DNA of 64,000 nucleotides from Candidatus Nanoarchaeia archaeon (lineage in GTDB: Archaea; Nanobdellota; Nanobdellia; Woesearchaeales; JANQNE01). The notes below the pieces were generated by a model. That model saw only the letters and a list, made by a program, of their open reading frames with translations, did not search any database and was not told the DNA's origin. The stretch lies in NCBI GenBank assembly GCA_028279725.1, contig JANQNE010000002.1, positions 1 to 64,000 of the forward strand. The letters are read 5' to 3'. A program made the position numbers and the translations under genes. Below, piece by piece: positions 47,620 to 56,938 of this stretch (positions are counted from its first letter, which is position 1; every line of letters begins with the position of its first letter).

Positions 47620-49289
47620 ATCTTTTTTGTCATATAAGGCCCTTGTAATTTATATCCTATTTTTTTGTAGTAGTTTCTTACTCCGATTCCTGAGATTATG
47701 ACTATCTTGTTCTTGTAATAGACTTTTGAGATACGTTCTGCTTCTTTTAGAAGAGCTTTTCCTATGCCTAAATGCTGGATGTCTCCTTTTTTCCCTAATG
47801 AAGTTGCTGTTCCATAGACATGAAGCTCTCTTATGAGAGCAGATTCTTCTGTGATCTCTTTTCTTAATTTAGTTGAAGGGAATCTTAACCTGCAGAAACC
47901 GATTATGCAGTCGTTTGCTTCTGCTGAAATGAAAAATTCATGCCCTCCAGATGCATAGTAGTATTGTGTTTTTAGTTCGTAGTCTTTGATTGGTTTTTTT
48001 GATCTTCCAACTTCTCTGCAGCGGATGCATCTGCATTTTGGCTTTAGTTTTTCGAATATGTATTGTCTTAGGTTGGTCATGTCAACGCCGGCAGAAGTCA
48101 TGTGTGTAGGAATATCTCTTTGGACTCTCATTATCCTAACGTATTCCGGAACATATTTCTTGAATTCTGCGATGAGTTTTGCTGCCTGTTTTGTTGTCAA
48201 TGGCCTGTATTTTCCTTTTTTCCAGATCCTGTAAAGTTTTGAGTTTGGGACAACCATGCAAGGGTATATTTTTAGCATGTCTGGCTGGAAATAAGGAGTT
48301 TCGAAAAGCATACGCATGCCTAAAAGGTCATCTTCTTTTTTTACGCCAGGAAGTCCTGGCATGTAGTGTGCGTTTATCTTGAAGCCCAGGTCTTTTAGGG
48401 TTTGTATTGAGTTTATTGTATCAGTTGTTGTGTGTCCACGCTCAATCTTTTCTAGAACATCATCGTATACAGACTGGACTCCGAGTTCTACTCTTGTTGT
48501 GCCGAGTTCAAGCATGAAGTTGCCGTGCTTTAGAAGGCCATAGTCTGGACGGGTTTCTATGGTTATTCCGATGCATTTTATTGTTGCAGATTCGTTTCTT
48601 TTCTGTTCTCGTTTTAGTTCTGATTTCTTTTTTAGCTCTTGGATCTTCTTTTGTATGCTTTTTGTACGCTTTTCTGAGTTTATGTCTCCCGGCAGTTCAA
48701 AGAACTCTTTAAATTTCTTGAAGTTAAGCTTGTTTTTTCTGAAGAATATATTTGAGAAGTCGTTCATAGCTTTTAAGCAATAAGTTACAAAGTCTTTTTG
48801 GTATCTTTTTTGGAATGATGGGAATGTTCCTCCCATTATTATGAGCTCTATCTTTTCAGGATTATGTCCTATTGCTATGAACTGCTCTAACCTGTTGAAT
48901 GTCTGCATGTATGGATCAAATCTGTTTCTTAGTCCACGTCTTGTAGCTGGCTCTTTTCCTGTGTATGACTGAGGAACATTTGATTCAACATTAGAAGGAC
49001 ACATTATACATGCGCCGTGAGGGCATTTTTTGGGTCTGGACATAACTGCAACAGGAGCAACTCCTGAAAGAGTTCTTGTTGGTTTTATCGATAATAGTTT
49101 TCCGAACTTTTTTAGGTCATCTTTTGTTGCGATGCTTGCTATGTCTATATTGTTAGGTATCTTTGATCCTTTATGCTTTCTTATGATCTTTAATTTAAGC
49201 TTGTTGAACTTAGACTGGTCAGTGATCTTATTTTTTCTAAGCTCTTCAAGGATCTCTTTGCATACTGTTGTGAATTCGCTCATTATCAT
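47616..49289 (-). CDS. elp3: Elp3 tRNA uridine(34) acetyltransferase
   Basis: CPHGACIMCPSNVESNVPQSYTGKEPATRRGLRNRFDPY radical SAM + C-term GNAT LGIGKALLKEAERI. Confidence 0.93.
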   Translation of the reverse strand: MIMSEFTTVCKEILEELRKNKITDQSKFNKLKLKIIRKHKGSKIPNNIDIASIATKDDLKKFGKLLSIKPTRTLSGVAPVAVMSRPKKCPHGACIMCPSNVESNVPQSYTGKEPATRRGLRNRFDPYMQTFNRLEQFIAIGHNPEKIELIIMGGTFPSFQKRYQKDFVTYCLKAMNDFSNIFFRKNKLNFKKFKEFFELPGDINSEKRTKSIQKKIQELKKKSELKREQKRNESATIKCIGITIETRPDYGLLKHGNFMLELGTTRVELGVQSVYDDVLEKIERGHTTTDTINSIQTLKDLGFKINAHYMPGLPGVKKEDDLLGMRMLFETPYFQPDMLKIYPCMVVPNSKLYRIWKKGKYRPLTTKQAAKLIAEFKKYVPEYVRIMRVQRDIPTHMTSAGVDMTNLRQYIFEKLKPKCRCIRCREVGRSKKPIKDYELKTQYYYASGGHEFFISAEANDCIIGFCRLRFPSTKLRKEITEESALIRELHVYGTATSLGKKGDIQHLGIGKALLKEAERISKVYYKNKIVIISGIGVRNYYKKIGYKLQGPYMTKKI

Positions 49290-49324
49290 CCAGAATTAAG
49301 TTTGATTTATAAATCTGTTGCAGA

Positions 49325-50587
49325 TCAAAGGAGCTTGAACAGCTCACCTGTTACATCAAAGTCAACCCTTTTCTGGAGTTCAGGGTTTTCTTTAGCCCAG
49401 TCCTGCATATATCTTATGAGTTTTGATGTGTGTTCATGCTTTATACCATAATCCGGATTTTCGATCAGATTCTGGACGATCTTGTTTGCGACTCTTATTT
49501 TCAGATATAGTTCAACTTCTTTTTGAGAATATTGGCTGCTGAGGATATTTCTTTCTGATGTTATCTTGTGGAGCAGGTTACCGAATTCTGCTGTACTATA
49601 CCAGCCTTCCTGTTCTGTTGTCTTATCTCCTTTTGTGTATCTTCCTTTGTACTCAGGCTTATATGAAGCAGCGATCCTTTCTATGCCCCCTGAAAGCATC
49701 TTCTCAAAATCTTCTACCTTTTTCATATCTTCATCTAATGTGTCTTTTGGTTCATAGGGGCTCAGGGTCCTGCCTGATGGGATGAATTTCTTGAATACGT
49801 TGTTTTTTATCATATAGGGGTTATCTATCACGTTTTCAACATCGTAGTCGAAAAGAGCTGCATCCTGTGTTGGGCTGCTGCTCCAGTCTAACAAAAATCT
49901 TTCATCAACCCCATACTTGAATCCAGGTGTTGCTATGTAAAGGCTTTCATTATTTGTAGCGATGTTGAACTCATAGGAGACTAGTGTCAGCAGTGTTTTT
50001 CCGACTCCTGATATGAAATCTATATTAAACCTCATCCCTGTGAAATATTCTGCGATAACTGAGCTGACTAAGCTGTTGCTTATACAATGGTTTATGAATT
50101 CAGTCGGATCCCTTAGATGTGCTAAAGATTTCATGGAAGCATAGACAGGCCTTTGCCCCAGAAGATCCTCATGAGTCTTTACTATCCTGTTCTTCATGCT
50201 TCCTACGACAAACTCTACATCTTCATCTGATAGCTTTATCCTGTGGCTTCTTTTTCCTGTGACTATGTGTCTTTCATATCTTGTCTTATCGCTCATGGGC
50301 TTTCTTATCGGAGTTCCTAGCTCTTTGATCATCTGAGCCATATTTTCCGGCCTGTACTTCCTTCTTTCCAGCTCAAGTTCTATCGCAAGGTCCAGGTTTT
50401 CTCTTGATTCCTGTGGAATAAAATCTCTTATGTTCTGGTATTCATCAGGAGAGGTGAACCTCTTCATAAGAGCAAGATCAAGGTTGTGCAGGACTATTGG
50501 ACTAAAAGAGTTGATGATCTTGTAGTAGTGCAGAAGAGGGCATTCTCTGACTACGTCTTTCAGATCCTGCTTCTTTTTCTCATCCAT
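49325..50587 (-). CDS. Hypothetical protein, 420 aa
   Basis: Long ORF, no motif recognised. Confidence 0.65.
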   Translation of the reverse strand: MDEKKKQDLKDVVRECPLLHYYKIINSFSPIVLHNLDLALMKRFTSPDEYQNIRDFIPQESRENLDLAIELELERRKYRPENMAQMIKELGTPIRKPMSDKTRYERHIVTGKRSHRIKLSDEDVEFVVGSMKNRIVKTHEDLLGQRPVYASMKSLAHLRDPTEFINHCISNSLVSSVIAEYFTGMRFNIDFISGVGKTLLTLVSYEFNIATNNESLYIATPGFKYGVDERFLLDWSSSPTQDAALFDYDVENVIDNPYMIKNNVFKKFIPSGRTLSPYEPKDTLDEDMKKVEDFEKMLSGGIERIAASYKPEYKGRYTKGDKTTEQEGWYSTAEFGNLLHKITSERNILSSQYSQKEVELYLKIRVANKIVQNLIENPDYGIKHEHTSKLIRYMQDWAKENPELQKRVDFDVTGELFKLL

Positions 50588-50645
50588 AATTTTTTGTTGT
50601 TCAGAACTATTTTATAAATATTACTTAAAGCTTTTAAAAGAAAGC

Positions 50646-50668
50646 AAGAAGAGAATTATCCTCTTCTT
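50646..50668. terminator. Terminator-like hairpin
   Basis: AAGAAGAG-aattatc-CTCTTCTT perfect 8 bp followed by T-rich tract on + strand. Confidence 0.35.
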
Positions 50669-50684
50669 TTGTTTTTTTGTTCAT

Positions 50685-50754
50685 CCTTGGAGTCTTTTTC
50701 GTGATAAATGCGTGATTTATCACGTTTTCTTTGAGCTCGTCAAACTCTACAAGG
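50685..50754. repeat. Composite palindromic intergenic element
   Basis: Ends CCTTGgAGT / ACTCtaCAAGG; core CGTGATAAAT-gcgtg-ATTTATCACG perfect 10 bp. Confidence 0.6.
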
Positions 50755-50773
50755 CTTTTGTTTCTCAAAGCTA

Positions 50774-50965
50774 TCACTTGGATTCTTCAATCTTTATGCA
50801 CTGGACAGGGCATGTGTCAGCAGCAGCCTGGTTACAGCCGACTTCTTCTAACTCTGTCTTTTTTGGCTTTGATTTTCCGTCGTCAGCCATCTCCCAGTTG
50901 TCGCAGGCAGCAGTGCAGGCACCGCAGCCGATGCATTTTTCCCTTTCATGTATTATCTTTATCAT
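50774..50965 (-). CDS. Ferredoxin (single [4Fe-4S]-type)
   Basis: CIGCGACTAACDNWEMADDGK...GCNQAAADTCPVQCI. Confidence 0.9.
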   Translation of the reverse strand: MIKIIHEREKCIGCGACTAACDNWEMADDGKSKPKKTELEEVGCNQAAADTCPVQCIKIEESK

Positions 50966-51792
50966 CGTTGCACCTCTTTCTCAAGAATAAGCTGGAATTC
51001 TGAGATTTGTTTTGTCTTTGTTCCTTGTTTGATTGTTAGCGGATAAAAGGCCTTTACACCTACAGTCGTGTTTCCTATCGTAATGTCTGATATGAAGTCT
51101 CCTGCTTCTATGGTGTAGTCCTGTGTGTTAAATGCTTTGAAGTTGTTGATGCAACTGTGTATGTTTATGTCTATGTAGGATTCCATGTCAGCTTTGCTTA
51201 GATATCCTTGCTTTAATCTTTGTTCTGCAGTTATCTTTAGGCAGCTTTCTACGAACTTGGAAACTTCTGTGTATTCTGTTCCTGAGGATGCTGTTTCTGC
51301 CAATATAGGAGTTATTGAGTATGATGCTAAGATTGTTGATATCATAAATGTGAATGTGTATACTAAAGCTAAGAACATAGGAGCAAAGAAAAGCCCTACG
51401 AGATGATGCTTGTGCCTTTCATGCTCATAGAAGTATATGAGGAAAGGTATGTTGAAGCAGACAAAGTAGATTATGCTTGTGTATATCGAGCTTAATGTTG
51501 TGAGTTTACCGATCTGGTCTGCTATGACTAAAAATACAGAGATGCCAATGACTGTCGGCAAAGGGATTATAGTTCCTGCTAAAACTTCTTTTTTCTCTTT
51601 ATGTGTTATCTTTTCTATGAATCTTGCTGACAGATGGCCGAACAGGTATGCGATTATCGCTGTTATGAAATAGTTTGCCATGTTTGGAGCTGACACATAG
51701 AAGAGCACTAATGGAGTTGAAAGTATGAATACTGAGACCATCAGCAGTATAAGCATTATGAAATACATTCCATGCTGTGATCTTTCTTCCAT
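50962..51792 (-). CDS. Hypothetical multi-TM membrane protein
   Basis: Several hydrophobic helices; start at MEERSQHGMYFIM with AGAGG SD rather than 51816. Confidence 0.7.
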   Translation of the reverse strand: MEERSQHGMYFIMLILLMVSVFILSTPLVLFYVSAPNMANYFITAIIAYLFGHLSARFIEKITHKEKKEVLAGTIIPLPTVIGISVFLVIADQIGKLTTLSSIYTSIIYFVCFNIPFLIYFYEHERHKHHLVGLFFAPMFLALVYTFTFMISTILASYSITPILAETASSGTEYTEVSKFVESCLKITAEQRLKQGYLSKADMESYIDINIHSCINNFKAFNTQDYTIEAGDFISDITIGNTTVGVKAFYPLTIKQGTKTKQISEFQLILEKEVQR

Positions 51793-51812
51793 CTTATTTT
51801 GCCTCTTTTTTT

Positions 51813-51902
51813 GCATAACACGCTTCGTTTGCTTCTTTTTTGATGTGTCTCAGATTTATTTGTTTTCTGATGTTTTTTCTTTGACTTCGCTTGGTGTTAT
51901 GC
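51813..51902. repeat. Repeat element copy 1 with terminal inverted repeats
   Basis: GCATAACAC...GTGTTATGC; aligned along its length with 59126-59209. Confidence 0.8.
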
Positions 51903-54507
51903 TTTTCCTACTTCTTATCAATTTGTCTAATTCTCCATAGATCAGGACTGATGATGCTACCAATACTGCATAAAGCCATTCAATGCCTGATAAGGCAGTT
52001 GTGCCGAAAGTTTTTGACAGTACAGGGATGTATATGACTGCGAACTGAAGTGCTATTGAGATCGCCATAGCTATGATAAGCTTCATGTTTGAGAATACAC
52101 CTATCTTGAACAGCGATGTGTTTTCTGAACGGCAGTTGAGGACATTGAACATCTGGAACATCATCAATGTTGTAAATGCCATTGTCTGAGCTTTTATGAG
52201 ATTGTTAGTTGGATCGTATAGTCTGAAGACGATCAGTGTTCCAACCATCATTATGATTCCTATGAAGATCATCCTTCTTATTATGAATCTTGATAATATC
52301 CTTTCTTCTTTTTTTCTTGGCTTTCTGTTCATTATGTTAGGATCAGCAGGGTCAACTCCTAATGCGAGAGCTGGAAGGCCGTCTGTGAGAAGATTTATCC
52401 AAAGGATCTGGATAGCTACTAATGGAAGGGGCATGCCTAAGATTATAGCTACAAATACTGTGAGAACTTCTCCTAAGTTGCTTGATAAAAGATATTCAAC
52501 GAATTTTTTTATGTTGTCGTAGATGCCTCTGCCTTCTTCTACAGCGTTTACTATAGAAGTGAAATTATCATCTGTAAGTATCATCTCAGACGCTTCTTTT
52601 GCAACATCTGTTCCTGAGATCCCCATCGAAATTCCGATGTCTGCTTTTTTTAGAGCTGGAGCATCGTTAACTCCATCTCCTGTCATAGCAACAACATATC
52701 CTTTTCTTTTCAGAGCTTCAACAATCTGTAATTTATGTTTTGGATCGACTCTTGCGTATATAGAGATATTATCTATGTGTTCATCAAGATGTTCTATGGA
52801 CTCTAGCTCGTGGCCGTCTATCGCTCTTCCTTCTAGTCCAAGCTCTTTTCCTATAGCTTCAGCTGTCTTCTTGTAGTCTCCTGTGATCATGATGACTTTA
52901 ATACCAGCACTGCTGCATTTTGCTATGGATTCTTTAGCTTCTTCTCTTGGCGGATCTATCATAGCCTGAAGCCCTACAAAGATAAGGTCTTTTTCTTCAA
53001 GCTTATCGCTCTGCTTGTATGCAAAGCCGAGAACTCTTAGTGCTTCTGAAGCAAAGTTTTCGTTTGTCTCTAATATCTTTTTCTTGTCTTCTCTTGTTAT
53101 CCTTCTTACATGCCCATCTTCTAGGATCCTGTCGCATAGCTCCAGGATTATGTCAGGAGCTCCTTTTGTGAATATTGTCTTTTTACCTTCTATAGAATGC
53201 TGTGTTGACATACGTTTTCTTTCTGATGAGAACTGTATCTCTCCTAATCTTGGGGAATCATGTGTTAGAAGCTCTGATTTAAGGTTAGCTTTTGCTGCGC
53301 TTACAATTAAAGCAGCTTCAGTAGGATCTCCTATGACATTTTCTTCAGAAAGCTTTGCATCGTTGCACATCGCTCCGATCTTTAGCAATAGGTTAAAGTT
53401 TTTTGTGTCGATGATCTTGTCTTTATATGAGAAGACTCCTTCTGACTTGTAGCCGCTGCCAGTTATGTCTATTATTTTGTTGTTGACAAAGAGTTTTTTT
53501 ACTGTCATCTCATTGTGAGTTAATGTTCCTGTCTTATCTGTGCAGATGACTGTTGTTGATCCTAATGTTTCTACACTGGGAAGCTTTCTTATCAGAGCAT
53601 GACGCTTGACCATACGCTGTACTCCTAAAGCTAAGCTGATGGTTACTACAGCAGGAAGCCCTTCTGGGATAGCTGCAACTGCTAATGAGATCGCTGCTAT
53701 GAACATCTCTCCTGCTTCTTTTCCGAACAGGATCCCTGCAAGGAAAACAACTACACAAACAACTATTGCAGCTCCTCCAAGAAGTTCCCCTAATTTTTTC
53801 AGCTTATGCTGGAGCGGGGTCATCTGAGGCTTTTCTTTCTGGATCATCTCTGCTATCTTTCCTATCTCTGAGTTCATTCCTGTCCTTACTGCTACAGCTT
53901 TAGCTCTTCCGTTTGTAACTATAGTTGATGAGAAGACCATGTTTTTCTGTTCAGCTATGTTTGTTTTGTCTGTTATGTCAAGATTTTTTTCAACTGGAGT
54001 TGATTCTCCTGTAAGAGCAGCTTCCTGGGTCTGTAAGTTTACTGATTCAATAAGCCTCGAATCTGCCGGGATCTTTTCTCCTGTTTCCAGCAGGAGAATG
54101 TCTCCTGGAACTATCTCTTTTGCATCAATCTTGATCTCTTTTCCATCTCTTATGACAGCAGCTTTTAATGAAGCCATCTTCTTTAATGCTTCAATCGCTT
54201 TTTCAGCTTTGAATTCCTGTATGAATCCTAAGATCGAGTTTAGGATAAGGATAATTCCTATGACTAAAGCGTCTAATCTTTCTCCTAAAAGTAATGAGAT
54301 TATTACTGCTGCCAGAAGTATCCCTACTATGAAGCTTTTGAACTGGTCGAAGAATATCTTTACTGGAGAAACTTTGGCTTTCTTCTTAATCTCATTAGGG
54401 CCATATCTTGCAAATCTTGATACAGCTTCAGCTCTTGTGAGGCCTTCTTTTGTTGTGTTAAGCTCTTTCAATACATCTTTGATCTTTGAGGATTGGTATT
54501 GCATCAT
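51856..54507 (-). CDS. P-type cation (Ca2+-type) ATPase
   Basis: TVICTDKTGTLTHNEMTV, GDGVNDAPALKKADIGI, TGESTPVEK, PEGLPAVVTISLALG. Confidence 0.95.
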   Translation of the reverse strand: MMQYQSSKIKDVLKELNTTKEGLTRAEAVSRFARYGPNEIKKKAKVSPVKIFFDQFKSFIVGILLAAVIISLLLGERLDALVIGIILILNSILGFIQEFKAEKAIEALKKMASLKAAVIRDGKEIKIDAKEIVPGDILLLETGEKIPADSRLIESVNLQTQEAALTGESTPVEKNLDITDKTNIAEQKNMVFSSTIVTNGRAKAVAVRTGMNSEIGKIAEMIQKEKPQMTPLQHKLKKLGELLGGAAIVVCVVVFLAGILFGKEAGEMFIAAISLAVAAIPEGLPAVVTISLALGVQRMVKRHALIRKLPSVETLGSTTVICTDKTGTLTHNEMTVKKLFVNNKIIDITGSGYKSEGVFSYKDKIIDTKNFNLLLKIGAMCNDAKLSEENVIGDPTEAALIVSAAKANLKSELLTHDSPRLGEIQFSSERKRMSTQHSIEGKKTIFTKGAPDIILELCDRILEDGHVRRITREDKKKILETNENFASEALRVLGFAYKQSDKLEEKDLIFVGLQAMIDPPREEAKESIAKCSSAGIKVIMITGDYKKTAEAIGKELGLEGRAIDGHELESIEHLDEHIDNISIYARVDPKHKLQIVEALKRKGYVVAMTGDGVNDAPALKKADIGISMGISGTDVAKEASEMILTDDNFTSIVNAVEEGRGIYDNIKKFVEYLLSSNLGEVLTVFVAIILGMPLPLVAIQILWINLLTDGLPALALGVDPADPNIMNRKPRKKEERILSRFIIRRMIFIGIIMMVGTLIVFRLYDPTNNLIKAQTMAFTTLMMFQMFNVLNCRSENTSLFKIGVFSNMKLIIAMAISIALQFAVIYIPVLSKTFGTTALSGIEWLYAVLVASSVLIYGELDKLIRSRKSITPSEVKEKTSENK

Positions 54508-55136
54508 CTATACCTCCAGATAAGGTGATTAATCAGTGCTCCGACAAGGAAAGCCGGGATGCAGAATATCATTACGAATGCGATGAATAAAAGTGCGTAG
54601 AAGATTATAGATTCTGTCAATGAGCAGGTTATGACTCTTCCTAAGCTGTAGCAGTTAAGCTTTCCTGAATCTGAGATCGTTATAAGCATCATGATAATCA
54701 CTGAAATGAATGATATGATCATCACAGGGATAGATCCAACTAGCCCTCCTTTTTGCCATGGCTTAAGGCTGTGCCAGTAGTGCCTGATCTTTTCTTTTAT
54801 CCTTGTTATCTTCTCTTCTCTTGCTTCTGATTTCTTTTTTTCTAATATGCGCCTTTTTGCAAGAAGTATCTTTTTTATCGCTTCATCGACCTGCTCTCTC
54901 TTGTGGCCTATCGCTATAAGATAGTTTCTTATCTCATGAGGCTTAAGCCCGAATTTTAGCTCTTTGTTGATGTATTTTGCGATGTCATAGATTTGCTCAT
55001 GCTTTATCCTATGGATTATAGGATCTATGATTGTTCTTGAATGGCCATGGGAAAGAAGCTGCTTTCTAATATGATCTATGCTGAATCCCCTAAGCAAGTT
55101 TTCTTTTACATACTTTATTATGTCTTCTTTTTCCAT
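54504..55136 (-). CDS. Membrane protein with N-terminal UBA-like helical repeats
   Basis: VKENLLRGFSIDHIRKQLLSHGHSRTIIDPIIHRI / INKELKFGLKPHEIRNYLIAIGHKREQVDEAIKKI; C-term TM helices. Confidence 0.7.
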   Translation of the reverse strand: MEKEDIIKYVKENLLRGFSIDHIRKQLLSHGHSRTIIDPIIHRIKHEQIYDIAKYINKELKFGLKPHEIRNYLIAIGHKREQVDEAIKKILLAKRRILEKKKSEAREEKITRIKEKIRHYWHSLKPWQKGGLVGSIPVMIISFISVIIMMLITISDSGKLNCYSLGRVITCSLTESIIFYALLFIAFVMIFCIPAFLVGALINHLIWRYR

Positions 55137-55137
55137 C

Positions 55138-56022
55138 TTATATCGTGAGCAGCCTTACTAAGTAGATATAAGTCAGTACTGCGAATATTATAAGGAGTAT
55201 AAGTATGAGCACTCCTGTGATCTCCAGAGCCTCTTTTATCTTCGGATGGGCTTTCATCTTGAACTTATTATGATAATGAGCTATTGTGCATGAGATTATG
55301 TATACTATCAGGAAAATTATCAATGTGTTAAGGAAGACACTCCATCCTGAGATCGCTTTGTATTCCGGAAGTCCGTCTTTGAATAATGTTTTTATGTTAC
55401 TGTCTTCTGTTTTTGTCTGGTTAATGCAGCTGTAGTCTTCTTCAGTCATATAATATCTGCAGTTTTTTGATGGGTATAATGAGATCGTTTCACATGGCAG
55501 ATTGAACAGCGGATCCAGCTTATAGACTTTTGAAAACGTCATGGGAAAGTTTATGGTTATTATTGTCTTATATTTCTCTATGATGTTCTTCTGTATCCCT
55601 GATGATCTTTTTTGCAATGATAAGAGCCTTGCCTGAAGATCTTCTCCTAATTCAACGTCTCTGCTTACTACTTCTATGTCTTCTGATATTGTTGCTGAAT
55701 TGCACAGGCTTTTTCCTATTGCAGGAAGATAGTAGATATTTATCGAAAAGTGCAGGATAAGCATGATGACTACTATTATAGGAAGGATGAGTTTTCCTTT
55801 AGTTGGATGGAGGAAACGTTCTGCTTCTTCAACAAACTGCTCTGTTTTTCTTAGCTCTTCATAAGCCAGATCAATGGCTTTGTGGATCTCATGATGAGCA
55901 AAACCCCTGTTTGCAAGGTCATCTTTTATCGATAAGATATCATGTCCGTTGCCAAGCCTTCCTTTTATATGCGATTTTATCGCATGATGCCTTTTTTCCT
56001 GTACACTCATTAGCTGCGCCAT
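55138..56022 (-). CDS. Membrane protein with N-terminal UBA-like helical repeat
   Basis: IKGRLGNGHDILSIKDDLANRGFAHHEIHKAIDLAYEEL; four hydrophobic helices. Confidence 0.7.
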   Translation of the reverse strand: MAQLMSVQEKRHHAIKSHIKGRLGNGHDILSIKDDLANRGFAHHEIHKAIDLAYEELRKTEQFVEEAERFLHPTKGKLILPIIVVIMLILHFSINIYYLPAIGKSLCNSATISEDIEVVSRDVELGEDLQARLLSLQKRSSGIQKNIIEKYKTIITINFPMTFSKVYKLDPLFNLPCETISLYPSKNCRYYMTEEDYSCINQTKTEDSNIKTLFKDGLPEYKAISGWSVFLNTLIIFLIVYIISCTIAHYHNKFKMKAHPKIKEALEITGVLILILLIIFAVLTYIYLVRLLTI

Positions 56023-56023
56023 T

Positions 56024-56176
56024 TTATGATGATAGGTTGATATCCTCGTCTTTTGCTTTTTTGTTTTCTAACTCTATTTGTTTCTTGAAATGTTTTTCAT
56101 CTAATGTCTTTACTTTTTCTGTGTATTCATCCCAGTCCAGATATTTTTTTCCGAATAATCTTTCAAAAATTTTCAT
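56024..56176 (-). CDS. 50 aa charged microprotein
   Basis: MKIFERLFGKKYLDWDEYTEKVKTLDEKHFKKQIELENKKAKDEDINLSS*, SD AAGAGGTG. Confidence 0.6.
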   Translation of the reverse strand: MKIFERLFGKKYLDWDEYTEKVKTLDEKHFKKQIELENKKAKDEDINLSS

Positions 56177-56187
56177 TTTAACACCTC

Positions 56188-56364
56188 TTAGCTGCTCTTT
56201 AAAAAGGGAAGACTGGCGTGGGGGCTCACTGCTTTCACTCCCCTCACACCAGTCAGAGCCAAGTTTTTCGCCAAAAAAACCATGACGAACCCTCTACTCG
56301 TATTGTTCCCCAACGTACTTATTTGTTTGAATGTGAAATTTTTTTCAAGGCTTTTTAGATTCAT
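56188..56364 (-). other. Short ORF overlapping a strong hairpin; coding status uncertain
   Basis: MNLKSLEKNFTFKQISTLGNNTSRGFVMVFLAKNLALTGVRGVKAVSPHASLPFLKSS; GAGGTG SD and ATGA coupling, but sequence contains 56211-56254 hairpin. Confidence 0.3.
56211..56254. other. Strong hairpin (RNA structure candidate)
   Basis: GACTGGcGTGGGGG...CCCTCACaCCAGTC, 13 bp including one G-U, one mismatch. Confidence 0.6.
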
Positions 56365-56525
56365 CTGGACACCTCGAAGTCTACATACCATCGGTTTGAT
56401 TTTGGATCGAATTTGAAAACTACATCGTGTTTTTTTGATTTGTCTATAGCGAACAGGATAGGCATAGGAATAGTTGTCTCAAAGCTAGAACCTCGTTTGT
56501 ATAGTTTTCGTCGGATTTCAGTCAT
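56361..56525 (-). CDS. AbrB/SpoVT-like small protein, 54 aa
   Basis: MTEIRRKLYKRGSSFETTIPMPILFAIDKSKKHDVVFKFDPKSNRWYVDFEVSR*; not in supplied ORF track. Confidence 0.75.
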   Translation of the reverse strand: MTEIRRKLYKRGSSFETTIPMPILFAIDKSKKHDVVFKFDPKSNRWYVDFEVSR

Positions 56526-56678
56526 TTTTTGGATTTATACTTATATAATTACTATTTATTATATAAATTAAAATACTAACTAATATATAAATGTTTTGAT
56601 TATTGTTTTTCTTTATATAAATGCTTATAAAAATACTTATTAATAAGGTTTATAAGAGAGAAAGCGCTAACAGCTGGA

Positions 56679-56873
56679 ATGAAGCCTAAATTTAAGGAGA
56701 AGGAGCATAAGAATTATCTTGATATGTTTTGCAGGTTAATCGGTGATCTCAGGGATAATGGGTTTGAGAGACAATCAGCTAAATATGTTTCAATGATGAG
56801 AGAGGCAGTCAATACTGCGAGAGATGCAGGGTATGCTAGTTTAGCATCAGAGTATTCCGGGTTATTGAGATAA
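56679..56873 (+). CDS. Small hypothetical helical protein
   Basis: 64 aa ORF; TATA-like TTTATAAG about 28 nt upstream (leaderless-like). Confidence 0.5.
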   Translation: MKPKFKEKEHKNYLDMFCRLIGDLRDNGFERQSAKYVSMMREAVNTARDAGYASLASEYSGLLR

Positions 56874-56938
56874 TCTGGGTGTTTTTATAAATTCTAACAG
56901 TTAACCTTTTTAATGACTTATACACTACAGCTAGAAAA

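Noticed and set aside
49325-50587. GVGKT segment looked like a Walker A motif
   Set aside because: IDFISGVGKT lacks the required A/G at the first P-loop position and no Walker B is visible
56250-56320. Possible tRNA or RNase P RNA from AGAGGGTTCGTCATGG and GC-rich stem
   Set aside because: No acceptor stem, anticodon arm or GTTCRANYC T-loop could be built; kept only as a generic hairpin
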